From Labyrinthula sp. Ha (lineage: Eukaryota > Sar > Bigyra > Labyrinthulida > Labyrinthulaceae), in the NCBI GenBank assembly GCA_015227615.1, contig JAALGZ010000011.1, positions 930,001 to 994,000 on the forward strand: DNA of 64,000 nucleotides. The letters run 5' to 3'. The translations under genes were made by a program, and so were the position numbers. The notes under the pieces were generated by a model. The model was not told the DNA's origin. It searched no databases and worked only from the letters and a program-made list of their open reading frames with translations. Shown here in pieces: positions 53,373 through 64,000 of the stretch. Position 1 is the stretch's first letter. Each line of letters starts with the position of its first letter.

Positions 53373-56300
53373 TTAGACTACATTTTCAAAAATATCTGCA
53401 AAATAGTCTATGAAGAAACTTGTTGCACGTGATCCAAAAGAACGATTCTGGCGCAGTGCTAGCATAGCTTCAGTAGTTCTAGAGAGTCTTCTGTCTGAAT
53501 TTTCATCTGGTAGTTTCAACAACTCATCATTCCCAGCTTTTGCAACATACAAAGGAGCCACAAAGAAACGAAAGAATAAAGAAATTGGTTCTGCCACAAA
53601 ATAAGACAAAGCTATTCCAGCCAAGGAAGCAGTTATCCAAGAATAAAACTCATCATCCTCTATCTCTCTGATGAAACTAATATTTTGATAACTATAGTCT
53701 CCTTCTTTGGCTATATCTTGAAATCTTCCCAAAACAAAGTCAAGAGATAAGAAACCAAGGGATAAAACAATCATAGCGAGGACTATCCAATCCAGTAATA
53801 TTGCATTTTCAGGCAATCGAGAGCTCCTACTTCTTGCCTTTGGGGATGCTGTATCAGCCACAATAGCTGCTAGACGCTTGAATGTACTTGCTCTTTGGAT
53901 ACTACCGTCCTCATTAACAACATCCTGGCTATCTGCTAGCAAAATACGTTCCCATTCCATTGTGTAAAATGCGACCGGAATATCCTCAGGTATAACCTCA
54001 GAGTATGACTTGTCTACTTTTTCGCCATAAACTTCAACGGGAACTAGTTGCTTTGTGTGTTGAATACGACCACTATTCCAAACTTCACGGGCAATAACCG
54101 TAGCTTCATGAACCTGTTCACGTAAATCTTCAATGTGTTCCTCCGTTGCAATTTGAGGCTCTGGATTACGAAGAGCATCGTCAACTACTTCATCAAACGG
54201 ACCTTCCTGAGTAGGGATAGATCCAGGACGCACTCTTGTATTCAGGCCATTTGCAGAAAGAGTTCGATGACCACTCTCCAAACGAACTGAAGCCCATAAC
54301 AGCTCACGATAACAATCAGCAAGTTGGATATCCGACGGAAGCAATTGCCCATCACCCTCTTCTAAACGTGTTAAAATTTTAGTGGAGTTAGCACATATAT
54401 CATTAACTGAACCAATAAAATTTTCAGTAGTTCTAAACAATGCTTTAATGAAAATCTTAATTGGAATGGCAACACAGAGTGCACAAACCAAACCCGTGAG
54501 TAGAATAAGCCATATAGGTAGGTTATCGCCCTCCACAGTTAAGTTGAAAAATGCAGCTGAAAGTGCAAAGTTTGCTAGCACTACGGTAAGAAACACTGCT
54601 ACTCTTTGAAACTTGCTATAGTTGGGATCAAACTTTCCCATGCTTAGCAGAGAGTGTTCATATTTGAAAGACCTAAGAAAATTAATAAAGAATATTTTGA
54701 CATATTTTTTTGAGGTCACGCTCACTTCACTTGTAACCTGCATGTTCTCAACTGAGGCCAAAGAGGTTTGCTTTAGCTTTCTCTCATATGCCTCAAAAAA
54801 ATTCTTTTTCTTATGCTTTTGTAATATTTTAATCAGTGATATTCGAGCCACAGCTGCCTTTTGAAGTTGCTTCGAATCATGCTTATCATCGTAGAATCCC
54901 CAACCAAGTAGAAAGAAGGATAATAAGATATACATTGAGCTACAGAATCTAGATCTTGTTACCCCAAGTTCACTTTTGCAAACAATAGGAGCACCAATCT
55001 CTGTAAAGTCATCCTTGAACGCTTCCCAAGATGCATAAGAGGAGAGGTGAGAACAAATACACAATACTGTTCCAGGTGGAGTACTCTCATCAGTAATGGC
55101 TTCACAACCACTTGATACCCAATCCTCTAGTTTATCCTCATAGGCTCCACACGCAGTTTCCTTCTGCAAGACTATCCCACATTCACTCTTTTCAGCACAT
55201 TCTTCGGGTAGAAACACTTCTAAGGAACTAGCATGTTTATCCAGGACCAGTGAGATAACGCCATCTACACCTGTCACAGAAAACTTCTCTAATTTCGAGT
55301 CTCTATTGAGGATCTCCACACTGAGGGTATTCGAAATATAATCTTTATCTCCGCTTATTGGACCGGTATAGGTAGGGACAGGATTACACGTGTCATTGAA
55401 GTTCGGTACTATGGCACGATCACAACGAATGTCTAGGTTCCAATTAACAGCATATATGTTTACATCCTGTGGTTTAGTCCCAAATATAGCGTCTGCGTTT
55501 GAGCTTAATGCTTCGCCAAACAGAACACTGTTTGCAGAAGATGTAAAGTTTAAACCTGGAACTCTATTCTCTAGACCAATTTCTCTATCACGCTCTCTAA
55601 CCGTAAGGAATTGAAAAGTTGCGGTATTTGCGGCATAAGGAGCGGCTCCGTTGGGCACCACGGCATTAGAAAGGTTAGACAGCATCTGAAATATATTCTC
55701 AGATCCAAGGGCTACACTGCATCCGGATGTTTCTTGTTTCAGTATCCTAGTTTCTTCGGGTTCAGGAGGGAGCTCGATAGGTTCCACATCAATTAAATTA
55801 ACAGAATTCGAAAGCACGTCAAAAATACTTTCTCTCACAGAATTAGCTAAAATGTTGGGAGAAAATGGATCTGCAAAATTGTCCGTCTCTTTTTGAACTA
55901 CATTGATCAAAGCAATGGTCAATCTTTCTACATTTTGCACAAAATCAGCGCGAAACTGTTCAGATATTTCTTGAGCAACAACCGTAAGTGAATTATACGC
56001 ATCAGCGACCTGATTTAGAAAGAGTACATCTACTTTGCCTTGCACAATCATCTTCTCAAGAACATTTGATGAATACGAGAAACATAAAACCCTTATCTCA
56101 GCTGACGTGGGGTTAGGGCTATCACTAACCTGGTTCAGGTAACTTCCAATTACACTACAAACAGAGGGAATCTCTTTAATTCTCCCACTAAGAATTAAGC
56201 TGTTGAGAAAATCTTCGACAATGCCAACATCTATATCCCCCCTTAAGTTTCCTTCCTCATCTAGAAACTTGTTAAACGTTGGAATTTCAAATTGAGCATT

Positions 56301-59063
56301 AATTCCAAAACGTTCAGAAACTGCACCTTGTGAGTCCCTTGCCACTGCAAGAACAGCTAAAGATGCTCCCTCAGGTGGAACTGGTAAGAATAGAGTTAAG
56401 AAACTGTTTTCTGAAAACGGCACTAGCGGAATAGTACGGGCAGGTGAGAAATGTTGGCTAAGATTTTGGATGAACGTCTTAGATTCCTCTGATGTTAGAA
56501 AAGCATATTCAAATGAGAATTCCAACGGAGTGTCTCCCTCTGCATCGACCCACAACCCAGTTTCGACACTATATTCCTGCAGGATGGTAGAGCTTGAAAT
56601 AGCAGTTACATCAACTATCCCTCCAGTAGGAGGAGAGTTTGAAAATGCCCTCCTTTGACTTTGTGCTATTGAAATGGCCCCGTTGTTACAAATATTTGTC
56701 ACATTTACTTCTAAAATGTACTCAACTTCAGGTTCTAATATAGATGATGGAACAAAGAACCCAGCACGGGTTGTTGTAATGAAACTGGTATCTAAAGCCT
56801 CTGTTACTAAAACTTCACCAAACAGAAGAAATTCAGTAAGAATTCCCCACTGAAACTCAATAAGGTCCAAGTCTTGAAGGTTGTGCACTATAGCTTCAAT
56901 ATAATAGTCTCCTGGATTGATAACCTTTGGAAGAGGTGAAAGTTCAACCATGGGTAGTTCACAAGATTCTACAGAAATAGCTTCTACTTCAATAGACGCT
57001 AATTCAGATATCCGAGCTTCACCATCAAAAACCTCCAAGGAAAATATATACGTTTCATTTGGTTCCAAATTCGAAACTAAGGGTTCCAAGGGGTTTTCAG
57101 ATATATTGAAAAACACGTTCAATTCATCGAAACAGTTCTCACAGTTCCAAGAAAACTCCATTTCATCAGAAAAACCAAGATCTCTTATGGATTCAAGAGA
57201 ACTTAGATTCGCCATATAGCCCAGTTCATAATCACATAGCTCACCACCGATGTATAAAGGATCACAGGACCTAGCTGCCGACAACTGAACTTCACTTTCT
57301 GCTCTAACTGTAATTTTTTCAGCTTGTAGTTTAATAACAGCTGAAGGTTCAAAGGTGAGAGCTGAAAGCGATATATTAACTGGGAAGAGACCCGCAGAAG
57401 ATTCCAAATCCTGGTTTAAACTAACTTCACAAATCACAACTGAAAACCCTGGAGGGAAGAATACGTCAAATTCTGATGAATTCCCTGATGACGTTTGAAG
57501 TAAACGCGAAGGCAAAGACCTTGTTCCAAGAAAACGAGTATCGCCATCACTGGGAGGTGAGTCAAACTCGTATTCGGCATCTTCCTCAAACCAACAAGAG
57601 TACTCAAATAATTCCTGCGGGTTTGAAAAACCCGACTCGATTCCACATAGACTAGAGACAGGTTCCACATCTATTTTAACTTTAACAGCATCCAAGGTTT
57701 CTAAAACTATATTCTCACCATTCCTAAAAGAGGCTCGAATTTCCGTTCCAAGGCTAATGTAGTCAAAAGCTTCTCTAAACACTCCTATTACCGACCCTTG
57801 ATATAACTCTTTCACCTGCATCTCGACGACAAAAGAAAGCTCGCCAGTAGCTTCAACTATGGCCAACATCACAGGAGATAGTTGAAAGAGTTCTTGCACA
57901 CTTGTTATAAGGGACCCTGAACGAGTTAGAACTATAGGTTCAGCATCAGACTCAACAACGGAAAAAGCATAATCAACCTCAACATATAAGGGAAGCTCAC
58001 TGGTTTGCTCTAAGATAAGGTGTATTTCATTATGACACGGAAATAATAAGTTTTCTGTTGTCAGTGTAAAATCAAAATCTACCTCCGTTATTTTTGATAC
58101 AACTTCAATAGGCTCATATACTATTCCAATTCCAAGTTCTCCTCTAATATAATTAGTTTCTGCTGGTAGAAAAATATAATTCGAAGACTCAAAAAGCATT
58201 ACTGTCTCAAAATTAATTATGATAGTATCTTCATATTCCAACTCAGCTGTACAAATGTAGTCATCACGCATTAAATCTATAGGACCTTCACTAGGACAGA
58301 GAAATAACGAAAATAGTTCTCTGCAATAGAAAATATCTGATAAACCAACTAGACTTACGCTACTGTCAAACACAAGAATCATTTCACCGTCACGGCTGGT
58401 GCTGGAAACTGGTTGCGGAGGGAAAACGACAGATGTACTCTCGTCAAGAGAAATGAAATTCCCCTCAGGATCAAGGAACTTTTCAGCAGTAAGAAAAAAC
58501 GTAGATTCGAAGTCTCCTCTCTCCCGAAGATCGAGGCTGACTGAATTGACATCCACAAAAACAAACTCCAACCCAAAACCCTCTTCTCGTCTAAGTGTGC
58601 AGTCATCTTCACTTTCAAAGATATACCGGAAAATATCGGAGCAGCGAAAGGTTGAGTTTCCAACCATTCCAACTTCAACTGAAAACACAAGAACAAATGT
58701 AGACGCCGTGTGCACATACACTGAAACTAATGTTGCTTCTTGCAAGCTTCTACGTTGAAAACCGGTAAGACTAGTAGGGGAGGGGGAAGGAGAGAAAGTA
58801 GGTGTTATAGATGGTGAAGTGCTAGGGGAGGAAGTTGGTGCAAGTGTTGGATTGAGGGATGGTGACAATGTAGGACTGATAGATGGTGAACTACTAGGTG
58901 CCAATGTTTCACTAAGAGCTGGGGAAAACGTTGGACTAAGAGATGGAGCATTTGTGGGACATGTAAAACTACCAGAGGTTGGGAAAGCTGTGGGTGATAC
59001 CTCTTGACTAACGATAAACTTCACCAAGCAGCTTAAAACGAGTAAGATACTCTTCTCTTTCAT
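53373..59063 (-). CDS. Polycystin-1/REJ-like receptor, copy C (1896 residues)
   Basis: An intact 1896-codon frame with the B-type signal peptide and short SPT-rich stretch, then REJ-like region, GPS with CSHLS near residue 1340, and at least five membrane segments. It is nearly identical to B over its N-terminal part and over the divergent cassette (about 55,761-56,705). It matches A, not B, over a tract within about 56,820-58,019 (for example ELNVFFNISEN and VMLAIVEATGEL) and again at the extreme 3' end (about 53,450). This mosaic pattern points to gene conversion between copies. A private difference, NTATFQFL, and an Ala in the SPT stretch distinguish it from B. Function as for copy A: a probable self-cleaved surface receptor of unknown ligand. 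Confidence 0.85.
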   Translation of the reverse strand: MKEKSILLVLSCLVKFIVSQEVSPTAFPTSGSFTCPTNAPSLSPTFSPALSETLAPSSSPSISPTLSPSLNPTLAPTSSPSTSPSITPTFSPSPSPTSLTGFQRRSLQEATLVSVYVHTASTFVLVFSVEVGMVGNSTFRCSDIFRYIFESEDDCTLRREEGFGLEFVFVDVNSVSLDLRERGDFESTFFLTAEKFLDPEGNFISLDESTSVVFPPQPVSSTSRDGEMILVFDSSVSLVGLSDIFYCRELFSLFLCPSEGPIDLMRDDYICTAELEYEDTIIINFETVMLFESSNYIFLPAETNYIRGELGIGIVYEPIEVVSKITEVDFDFTLTTENLLFPCHNEIHLILEQTSELPLYVEVDYAFSVVESDAEPIVLTRSGSLITSVQELFQLSPVMLAIVEATGELSFVVEMQVKELYQGSVIGVFREAFDYISLGTEIRASFRNGENIVLETLDAVKVKIDVEPVSSLCGIESGFSNPQELFEYSCWFEEDAEYEFDSPPSDGDTRFLGTRSLPSRLLQTSSGNSSEFDVFFPPGFSVVICEVSLNQDLESSAGLFPVNISLSALTFEPSAVIKLQAEKITVRAESEVQLSAARSCDPLYIGGELCDYELGYMANLSSLESIRDLGFSDEMEFSWNCENCFDELNVFFNISENPLEPLVSNLEPNETYIFSLEVFDGEARISELASIEVEAISVESCELPMVELSPLPKVINPGDYYIEAIVHNLQDLDLIEFQWGILTEFLLFGEVLVTEALDTSFITTTRAGFFVPSSILEPEVEYILEVNVTNICNNGAISIAQSQRRAFSNSPPTGGIVDVTAISSSTILQEYSVETGLWVDAEGDTPLEFSFEYAFLTSEESKTFIQNLSQHFSPARTIPLVPFSENSFLTLFLPVPPEGASLAVLAVARDSQGAVSERFGINAQFEIPTFNKFLDEEGNLRGDIDVGIVEDFLNSLILSGRIKEIPSVCSVIGSYLNQVSDSPNPTSAEIRVLCFSYSSNVLEKMIVQGKVDVLFLNQVADAYNSLTVVAQEISEQFRADFVQNVERLTIALINVVQKETDNFADPFSPNILANSVRESIFDVLSNSVNLIDVEPIELPPEPEETRILKQETSGCSVALGSENIFQMLSNLSNAVVPNGAAPYAANTATFQFLTVRERDREIGLENRVPGLNFTSSANSVLFGEALSSNADAIFGTKPQDVNIYAVNWNLDIRCDRAIVPNFNDTCNPVPTYTGPISGDKDYISNTLSVEILNRDSKLEKFSVTGVDGVISLVLDKHASSLEVFLPEECAEKSECGIVLQKETACGAYEDKLEDWVSSGCEAITDESTPPGTVLCICSHLSSYASWEAFKDDFTEIGAPIVCKSELGVTRSRFCSSMYILLSFFLLGWGFYDDKHDSKQLQKAAVARISLIKILQKHKKKNFFEAYERKLKQTSLASVENMQVTSEVSVTSKKYVKIFFINFLRSFKYEHSLLSMGKFDPNYSKFQRVAVFLTVVLANFALSAAFFNLTVEGDNLPIWLILLTGLVCALCVAIPIKIFIKALFRTTENFIGSVNDICANSTKILTRLEEGDGQLLPSDIQLADCYRELLWASVRLESGHRTLSANGLNTRVRPGSIPTQEGPFDEVVDDALRNPEPQIATEEHIEDLREQVHEATVIAREVWNSGRIQHTKQLVPVEVYGEKVDKSYSEVIPEDIPVAFYTMEWERILLADSQDVVNEDGSIQRASTFKRLAAIVADTASPKARSRSSRLPENAILLDWIVLAMIVLSLGFLSLDFVLGRFQDIAKEGDYSYQNISFIREIEDDEFYSWITASLAGIALSYFVAEPISLFFRFFVAPLYVAKAGNDELLKLPDENSDRRLSRTTEAMLALRQNRSFGSRATSFFIDYFADIFENVV

Positions 59064-59150
59064 ACTCTTGTCTTGTCTTTATTTATCAATGGTTTTTGTT
59101 TATTTGTGCTTGCGTTACGTTATGTTATATGTGACTCGGTCCACGAATAA

Positions 59151-59332
59151 TATTCATGCTGGATACGATATTTATCTGTCCGTATTGGGTTGTGTTTGAC
59201 ATGGTAATCTCAGGAAGATTTTATGTATATTCTTTTCTTTTCACGTTAGATTTGTCTAAACGGTTCATTAATCCAGTTAATACTTCCTGGGCATTTGCTG
59301 GGATTTTAAAGTCTTCCAAGAACAGAATTCGA
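59151..59332 (-). promoter_or_regulatory. Conserved upstream block of receptor C
   Basis: Same block as upstream of receptors A and B, 88-270 bases before the start codon, with the core TTTGTCTAAACGGTTCATTA fully kept. Similarity to unit A ends at ACAGAATTCG near 59,325. Confidence 0.45.
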
Positions 59333-59419
59333 TTCTTTGTTGGTGTTTCAAAAAAAGTAGAAAATTGGTTAATTTATATTTTGTTATATATTGTAGACAA
59401 AAAAGGACAAAAGTAATGG

Positions 59420-62400
59420 ACAAAGTAAAAATAAGATAAGAAGACCTATTAGAGAACGATCGTGTTTATAGACGCTGGTCTAACAGGTCTCCTGTCTCTG
59501 TGTGTCTTGTTGAAGTCGAAATAACTTTTGATCTTTGGATAAACGTAGGTGGTTTTAGCCACCGTAAGCTGAACAACCTAGATCAAAGTATATTTTGACC
59601 GTTTTCTCTACCACTTTTGGCGATAGTACAAGTTGAAGAAGGAGGCCTAGAGAAGCTTAAGAAGCGAGCAGAGACTGCTTGCCAGGGTAAAAAAAGGGGA
59701 TGGTTTTTTACGAAGACCACTGAAGGATCTAATGACGTGGCTACCTTTGCAGTACAACGAGTTGTCTGAAGTTTAATTAGTGTCTTCGAGGTCAGTCACA
59801 GGAACCTTGCAACCAATTGCTCTCTCAACAATTAGGAGGGCCTAGTCCTGTCAAGCGCTTACGCATACCACTCTAGACATGTAACATGTAGATATGGTAC
59901 TCTGGTTAAGATACAGGAAGATAAAGTTATGAAGAACACTAAGAAAATAAGATTTCCAAAAGTGATTGGAGAATTCAATGCACAAGTAAATAAGTAACAT
60001 AGATGTAAGGGAAAGAATCTTGTACGCTCTTCACGAAGCAATGTGTGAGAAGTTATTCTTTATATTTTCTATTTATTTCTATTAGGTTATGGATATGCTG
60101 AAGACTACTGAATACTGTGATATACAGCACAGTGAAACTGAATTTATGTATTTCAAGAAATATAGAAGATAAGCTTATGATAAGCCGACACAATGCTAAC
60201 GACATACTGCTTCTCGAATTCCTTTTATATCTTGATCTAAATATAATGAATCATCAAGTCTCAATTGGAAAGAAGGGCTCCAAACGCCACTTTATGCTTT
60301 TTGTAGGATGCATCATTGTATGGCTTAGACATATATTTCCTTGTAGCCAACAAACCCAAGTGGGCAAGAAACTTCAAGATAAGCAGCAGAATCAGTGAAT
60401 AGGTGAAAAACAAGCTTCTCTACGATCGTCTTGCCATACAAGCCCAAATCACACATTACTACAAGAAGCAACGTCTTCAAGAAGGATGGAAAGATAACTA
60501 CCGGTCTGCTTAAACCTAACAAAGTGTTGTTTGATGAATACTTAACGTAGAAAACAAGAAGAGCTCGACTGGATCCTGGCTCCATCTCATAGGATTAGCC
60601 CATCAGGCTAATTTAAAACCTAGTCCAGGAACTAATTTCAGAGAAAACCATATAAAATTTCCTTCGACTCAGCTCTGAAGAAACACTTTGCCTGCTTGCA
60701 CAGAAAAAAGAAGAGAGAAGTACCTAAATGCACAACTGCAGAAGGCGATCTATGAATAGGTTCGCAAAGTGGCTTTAAAGAAGAGAAACTACTGGAGAGG
60801 TATGGCCTGTTTCCACACTTACTGCGGCTTCTATACCAACAGCCGCAAAGAACACAACAGAATAACACAGAGGTTCAATATGCTGAAACTTGCCCATTCG
60901 AGAATAACCTGCGACCAGAACAGAAATGAAATCATCTCAGAAAACTGGGGATGACATTATTCCCGGGACATGCGATAAAGCTGTAGAACTTGGAGAAAAT
61001 GGATTTAAACACTCCAATGCGAGAAGAACTACTAGAAATTCTAGAGTCAGTTACCCAAGACTACGTTGCGGAGACAAATATCAATGTGTTACCAACGAAA
61101 AAAGATAATTCAACAAGAAAATACAAGCCCTAGAAGAAGCTCCCGATATGGCTGTTATGCAGAATGAAATACTTAAGATTACGGATGTGTTTCTGAATGC
61201 AGCTTCTAGAATAATGATAAATTTTTCGACATTGGAAAACCAAAAAGTGATGAACAAAGATTTTGCCTTGTAAATGACCTGTTAATCCACAAAAGAGAAG
61301 GGTTGAAGCCAAATCCTGGTACTTATGGCCACAATATACTTCTAAATATTACCTTCAAGTGATCGACAAGATTGATAAATCTAAAATTAAAGCCGCTCTT
61401 GAAAATTTCTTTTCATATCAATCATGATTTAGAAATGGTGAGTCAACTATTCTTAAGATACAAGTCCTGAAAAGATGAACACATAAGAGCATTAAAGAGA
61501 ATTTAAAGTTGGAGGTTATTCTTGTTGACTTCAAAAAATAGGTATCGATTCTGTGTCACATAAATTGGCTCAATTTACATTGCTAGAGTATGAAGTTCCA
61601 TATAGTATGGTAAAAAATATTCTTACCTGCATTAACTCACAAGATCTAAATCAAGAGCCAGGGAGTCTTGATTAAAACATTCCAAAAGCATCAAGATTGT
61701 TAGGTAGGGTGACTCTCTCTTACCATGTCTTTTAATCAGTGCCTTGACTAGCCGAGTACCAAGTTCAAGAAAAAAACTGGTAGACGCTACTCACCAGGGA
61801 GAAGAACCCATCGCACTCGAAACTTCTCCTAACACTACAACCCGTTTTTTCAAATGCGAGTCCCTTATAACTAGGTTCACCACGCAACTTGAAATATTAC
61901 AACTAATAACTAGATTATGGAATAACCTAAGAATCAGGAAAACGAACAATGTACACACGAAAATAAGCTTACCTGCTCCTCATCTGGAAGAAAAATAAAT
62001 AAATTGCGGATGCTTCTACTGCTAAGTATTTGACAGTTAATAAAACAGTTTAAGTTCAGGCGCCATAAAGCCTCTAGCTTCTGTAACGTTACAAGAAATT
62101 GATCAGACGGTAGGTTGAAGCTTTCTGACACGTTGAGGACCGGGTGTTTTAGCTGCTATAAGAAAGAATTCCTTTTAATACATTTAGATTTGGTTTCGAT
62201 TGACGAAAGTATATATTTTAAACATCGGGTTGCAGTTTTTACACCTGATAAAATCGAAGAACCTCCTCCTAAGCGAAATGGTAGAAACAAGAGTTACATT
62301 GGGTAAAAATCACGATACGTTGAGATCTAGATTCATAAAATGACAAGTAAACCGAGGGTAGTAACTCCTATTATCTTGACTCCATTTTCATATAACGTGA

Positions 62401-62900
62401 AAACTGTCAAATCTTTAAGGAAATATGGACAAGACTCAAATAACTATCTCGATAGAAAAGGGAACATCATAACAATAACCGACGTAATAAGCTTTTCATT
62501 AAAGAGGAAAATCAGAAAGTGGGAAAGTTCTATAAGATATGATGGCGAAATAAGGAGTACTTAATGTAAAATCAGACACAATGCTGATAGCAGAAACTGA
62601 ACTCATATATCTTTTAAACTCAACAATAAGTTTTCAACGATAACATCAGTTGGGGTTAATAATCATTTATCACAAATACATCTCCTACGTATACCAACCT
62701 CATCTCAAACATCTAACCTTATTAGCCAACTCAAGACAGGATATTCTACCACCCGCGTTACCCAATCTCGGTCAGACAAATAGCAATAATCATCCTCTCC
62801 AGTAGTCGATGTACCACCAAGAGTCTTCCTCTTGAGAAACCCTGGAGACTCCAACTTTTTCCACTATGTATTAGACTCATTAAACTAGATCCATTATCGA
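59420..62900 (+). mobile_element. Decayed, nearly full-length LINE relic
   Basis: Short frames on the plus strand follow the LINE at 47.6-51.8 kb in order. Endonuclease start: LWINVGGFSHRKLNNLDQ near 59,536, then KKRGWFFTKTTEGSNDVATF near 59,690. The GDFN region reads VIGEFNAQVNK near 59,960. A NAND.LLEFLLYLDLNIMNHQ stretch at about 60,195-60,260 and SIGKKGSKRHF near 60,270 match the endonuclease end. The linker is at 60,769-60,950. The reverse transcriptase start reads LKPNPGTYGHNILLNITFK near 61,300. FFSYQS and FRNGESTILKIQVL appear near 61,400, and EVILVDFKK near 61,515. Frames and stops change every few dozen codons. It is very old, and from an earlier branch of the family than the fresh pair. 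The end beyond 62,300 is uncertain. Confidence 0.75.
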
Positions 62901-63700
62901 GAAAAAAAGGTTCGAGTACCACAAAAACTCATCTAGAACACACCTTATCAGAACTCAGGAGGGACATTCTGGTATTTTCATTCTAAAGATAAACTACCAT
63001 GGATTAATGTGAAACATTTGAATGACTTCGAAACCATCTAGCAATTTCGCCACAATACTAGATGTTATCACATTGGGCTTCGAGAAGAGACCTGTCTTAT
63101 CTAAAAGCTTACGTAACGCACAGAAAGAATGGGAAATGATATTTCTACATTTTTAAAATAAAATATGTCATTGATAAAAGATTCTAAGAAGAACAGATAA
63201 AATAGAACCAGACCCAGTATCTATTATGTGGAAGGAACTAACAAGTTATACCAAAAGTATACCAGAGGAACTTACGCAAACATTAGTGGCGAGAATTATT
63301 CACACGTTGACAATAAAGCAAATAACCAAGCTTCAGAAATAAAAAAGAAAATGGGTTAATCTGAAAATAGAACAAAGGAAGAAAACCTATCGACAGGTCT
63401 GCAAGTCGGATCTAAATGGCAAAAGAACCTGAATCGACACATAATCTTCCAAAACACAGCACAAACTTTTTACTAGCACTACACACTTGGCTTGCGATTA
63501 ATAAAGAGTTCCCTTAAACATAAACCTGTATATATTAGAGTAATTGACTACAGCATAAAATGTAGTTAATACCAAAAATATGTAAAAAATATTTCGACAG
63601 AATATACGTTGGGTTTCAAAAAAGCACTAACGAGAAAGAAGCGTTCTATCTTAAAATATTTAAGAGTATGTATTGAATATATAGTAATAAAATATACATG
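62901..63700. other. Unassigned sequence between two LINE relics
   Basis: No gene is seen. The stretch near 63,310-63,430 has weak, unconvincing similarity to the LINE linker region and may be part of the next relic. Confidence 0.4.
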
Positions 63701-64000
63701 CTAGATAATTGGCAACACTGTGTGAACCACTACAGAAGAATCAGGTGGCTTCATGAAGTGCAAGAAACAACAAGACATATAGGCAAAAGCGATTTCATAA
63801 ATTAGTTTCGGAGAGCCTCGATGTATTCTTGAAAGCAGTCTCAATTAAAATTGCAAAGTTCTCTGTGGTTACAAATATAGGACATGAATATGAGGTATGT
63901 TTCAACACTGAGAAGATTCTTATGCACTGGAAGGACAAATAAAGGAAGTAAGATCCAGGAAACTATGGCTCATTTACAGTTCTCAACAAAAGGCCAAGCT
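63700..64000 (+). mobile_element. Third decayed LINE relic, running off the right edge
   Basis: Near 63,900-63,995, the plus strand reads FNTEKILMHWKDK and then DPGNYGSFTVLNKRPS. This matches the FGKIIHIYKQKG...PGSYRPIALLNTAFK start of the LINE reverse transcriptase. Upstream, about 63,790-63,880 resembles the NNEVLKASPAVQKILLKEIRKLF helix. Stops interrupt it. It continues beyond the window. Confidence 0.6.

Larger units (their letters stand above)
51853..59332. repeat. Duplicated unit C: oxidase plus receptor
   Basis: Third copy of the segmental unit. It is complete, with a 191-bp extra insertion between the two genes. Its left edge directly follows LINE 5' sequence and its right edge lies about 90 bases from another, decayed LINE. 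Confidence 0.9.

Overview
This window is eukaryotic nuclear DNA. It is AT-rich, with long intronless genes, long gene-poor spacers, LINE and LTR retrotransposons and a MULE-type DNA transposon. The very large secreted or membrane proteins begin with Ser/Pro/Thr-rich repeats of the 'SPTSSPSLSPT' kind. Such repeats are common in surface proteins of diatoms, other stramenopiles and some red algae, so a microbial alga or protist is the best guess. The sequence alone does not fix the species.

The host content is one gene pair repeated. A D-amino-acid-oxidase-family gene on the plus strand, ending in the peroxisomal signal SRL, converges on a roughly 1,900-2,000-residue polycystin-1/REJ-like receptor gene on the minus strand. 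Unit A (11.3-19.0 kb) and unit C (51.85-59.3 kb) are complete. Unit B (25.6-31.7 kb) keeps the receptor but only the last 40 bases or so of the oxidase. A fourth, older receptor paralogue on the plus strand is cut by the left edge (1-2519). The three unit receptors are a mosaic: nearly identical C-terminal halves, a sharply bounded divergent extracellular cassette of about 945 bp, a different signal-peptide/SPT-repeat block in A, and an A-like tract inside the otherwise B-like copy C.

Mobile DNA fills the rest. An old Ty3/Gypsy-type chromodomain LTR retrotransposon (31.7-41.3 kb) lies between units B and C. Between its chromodomain and 3' LTR it carries a region that reads as an MT-A70-family adenine methyltransferase; this is the most novel-looking item here. 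Next come two nearly identical LINE copies placed tail to tail (41.3-45.0 kb plus, 47.6-51.8 kb minus). They form a 3.7-kb inverted repeat around a decayed MULE-type transposase gene. Three more, much older LINE relics of related type lie at 8.7-10.95 kb, 59.4-62.9 kb and 63.7 kb to the right edge, all on the plus strand. LINE sequence borders the gene units on several sides, so recombination between LINE copies is a plausible cause of the amplification.

The stretches 2.5-8.7 kb and 19.0-25.6 kb hold no gene I can support. No rRNA, convincing tRNA or CRISPR array was seen.
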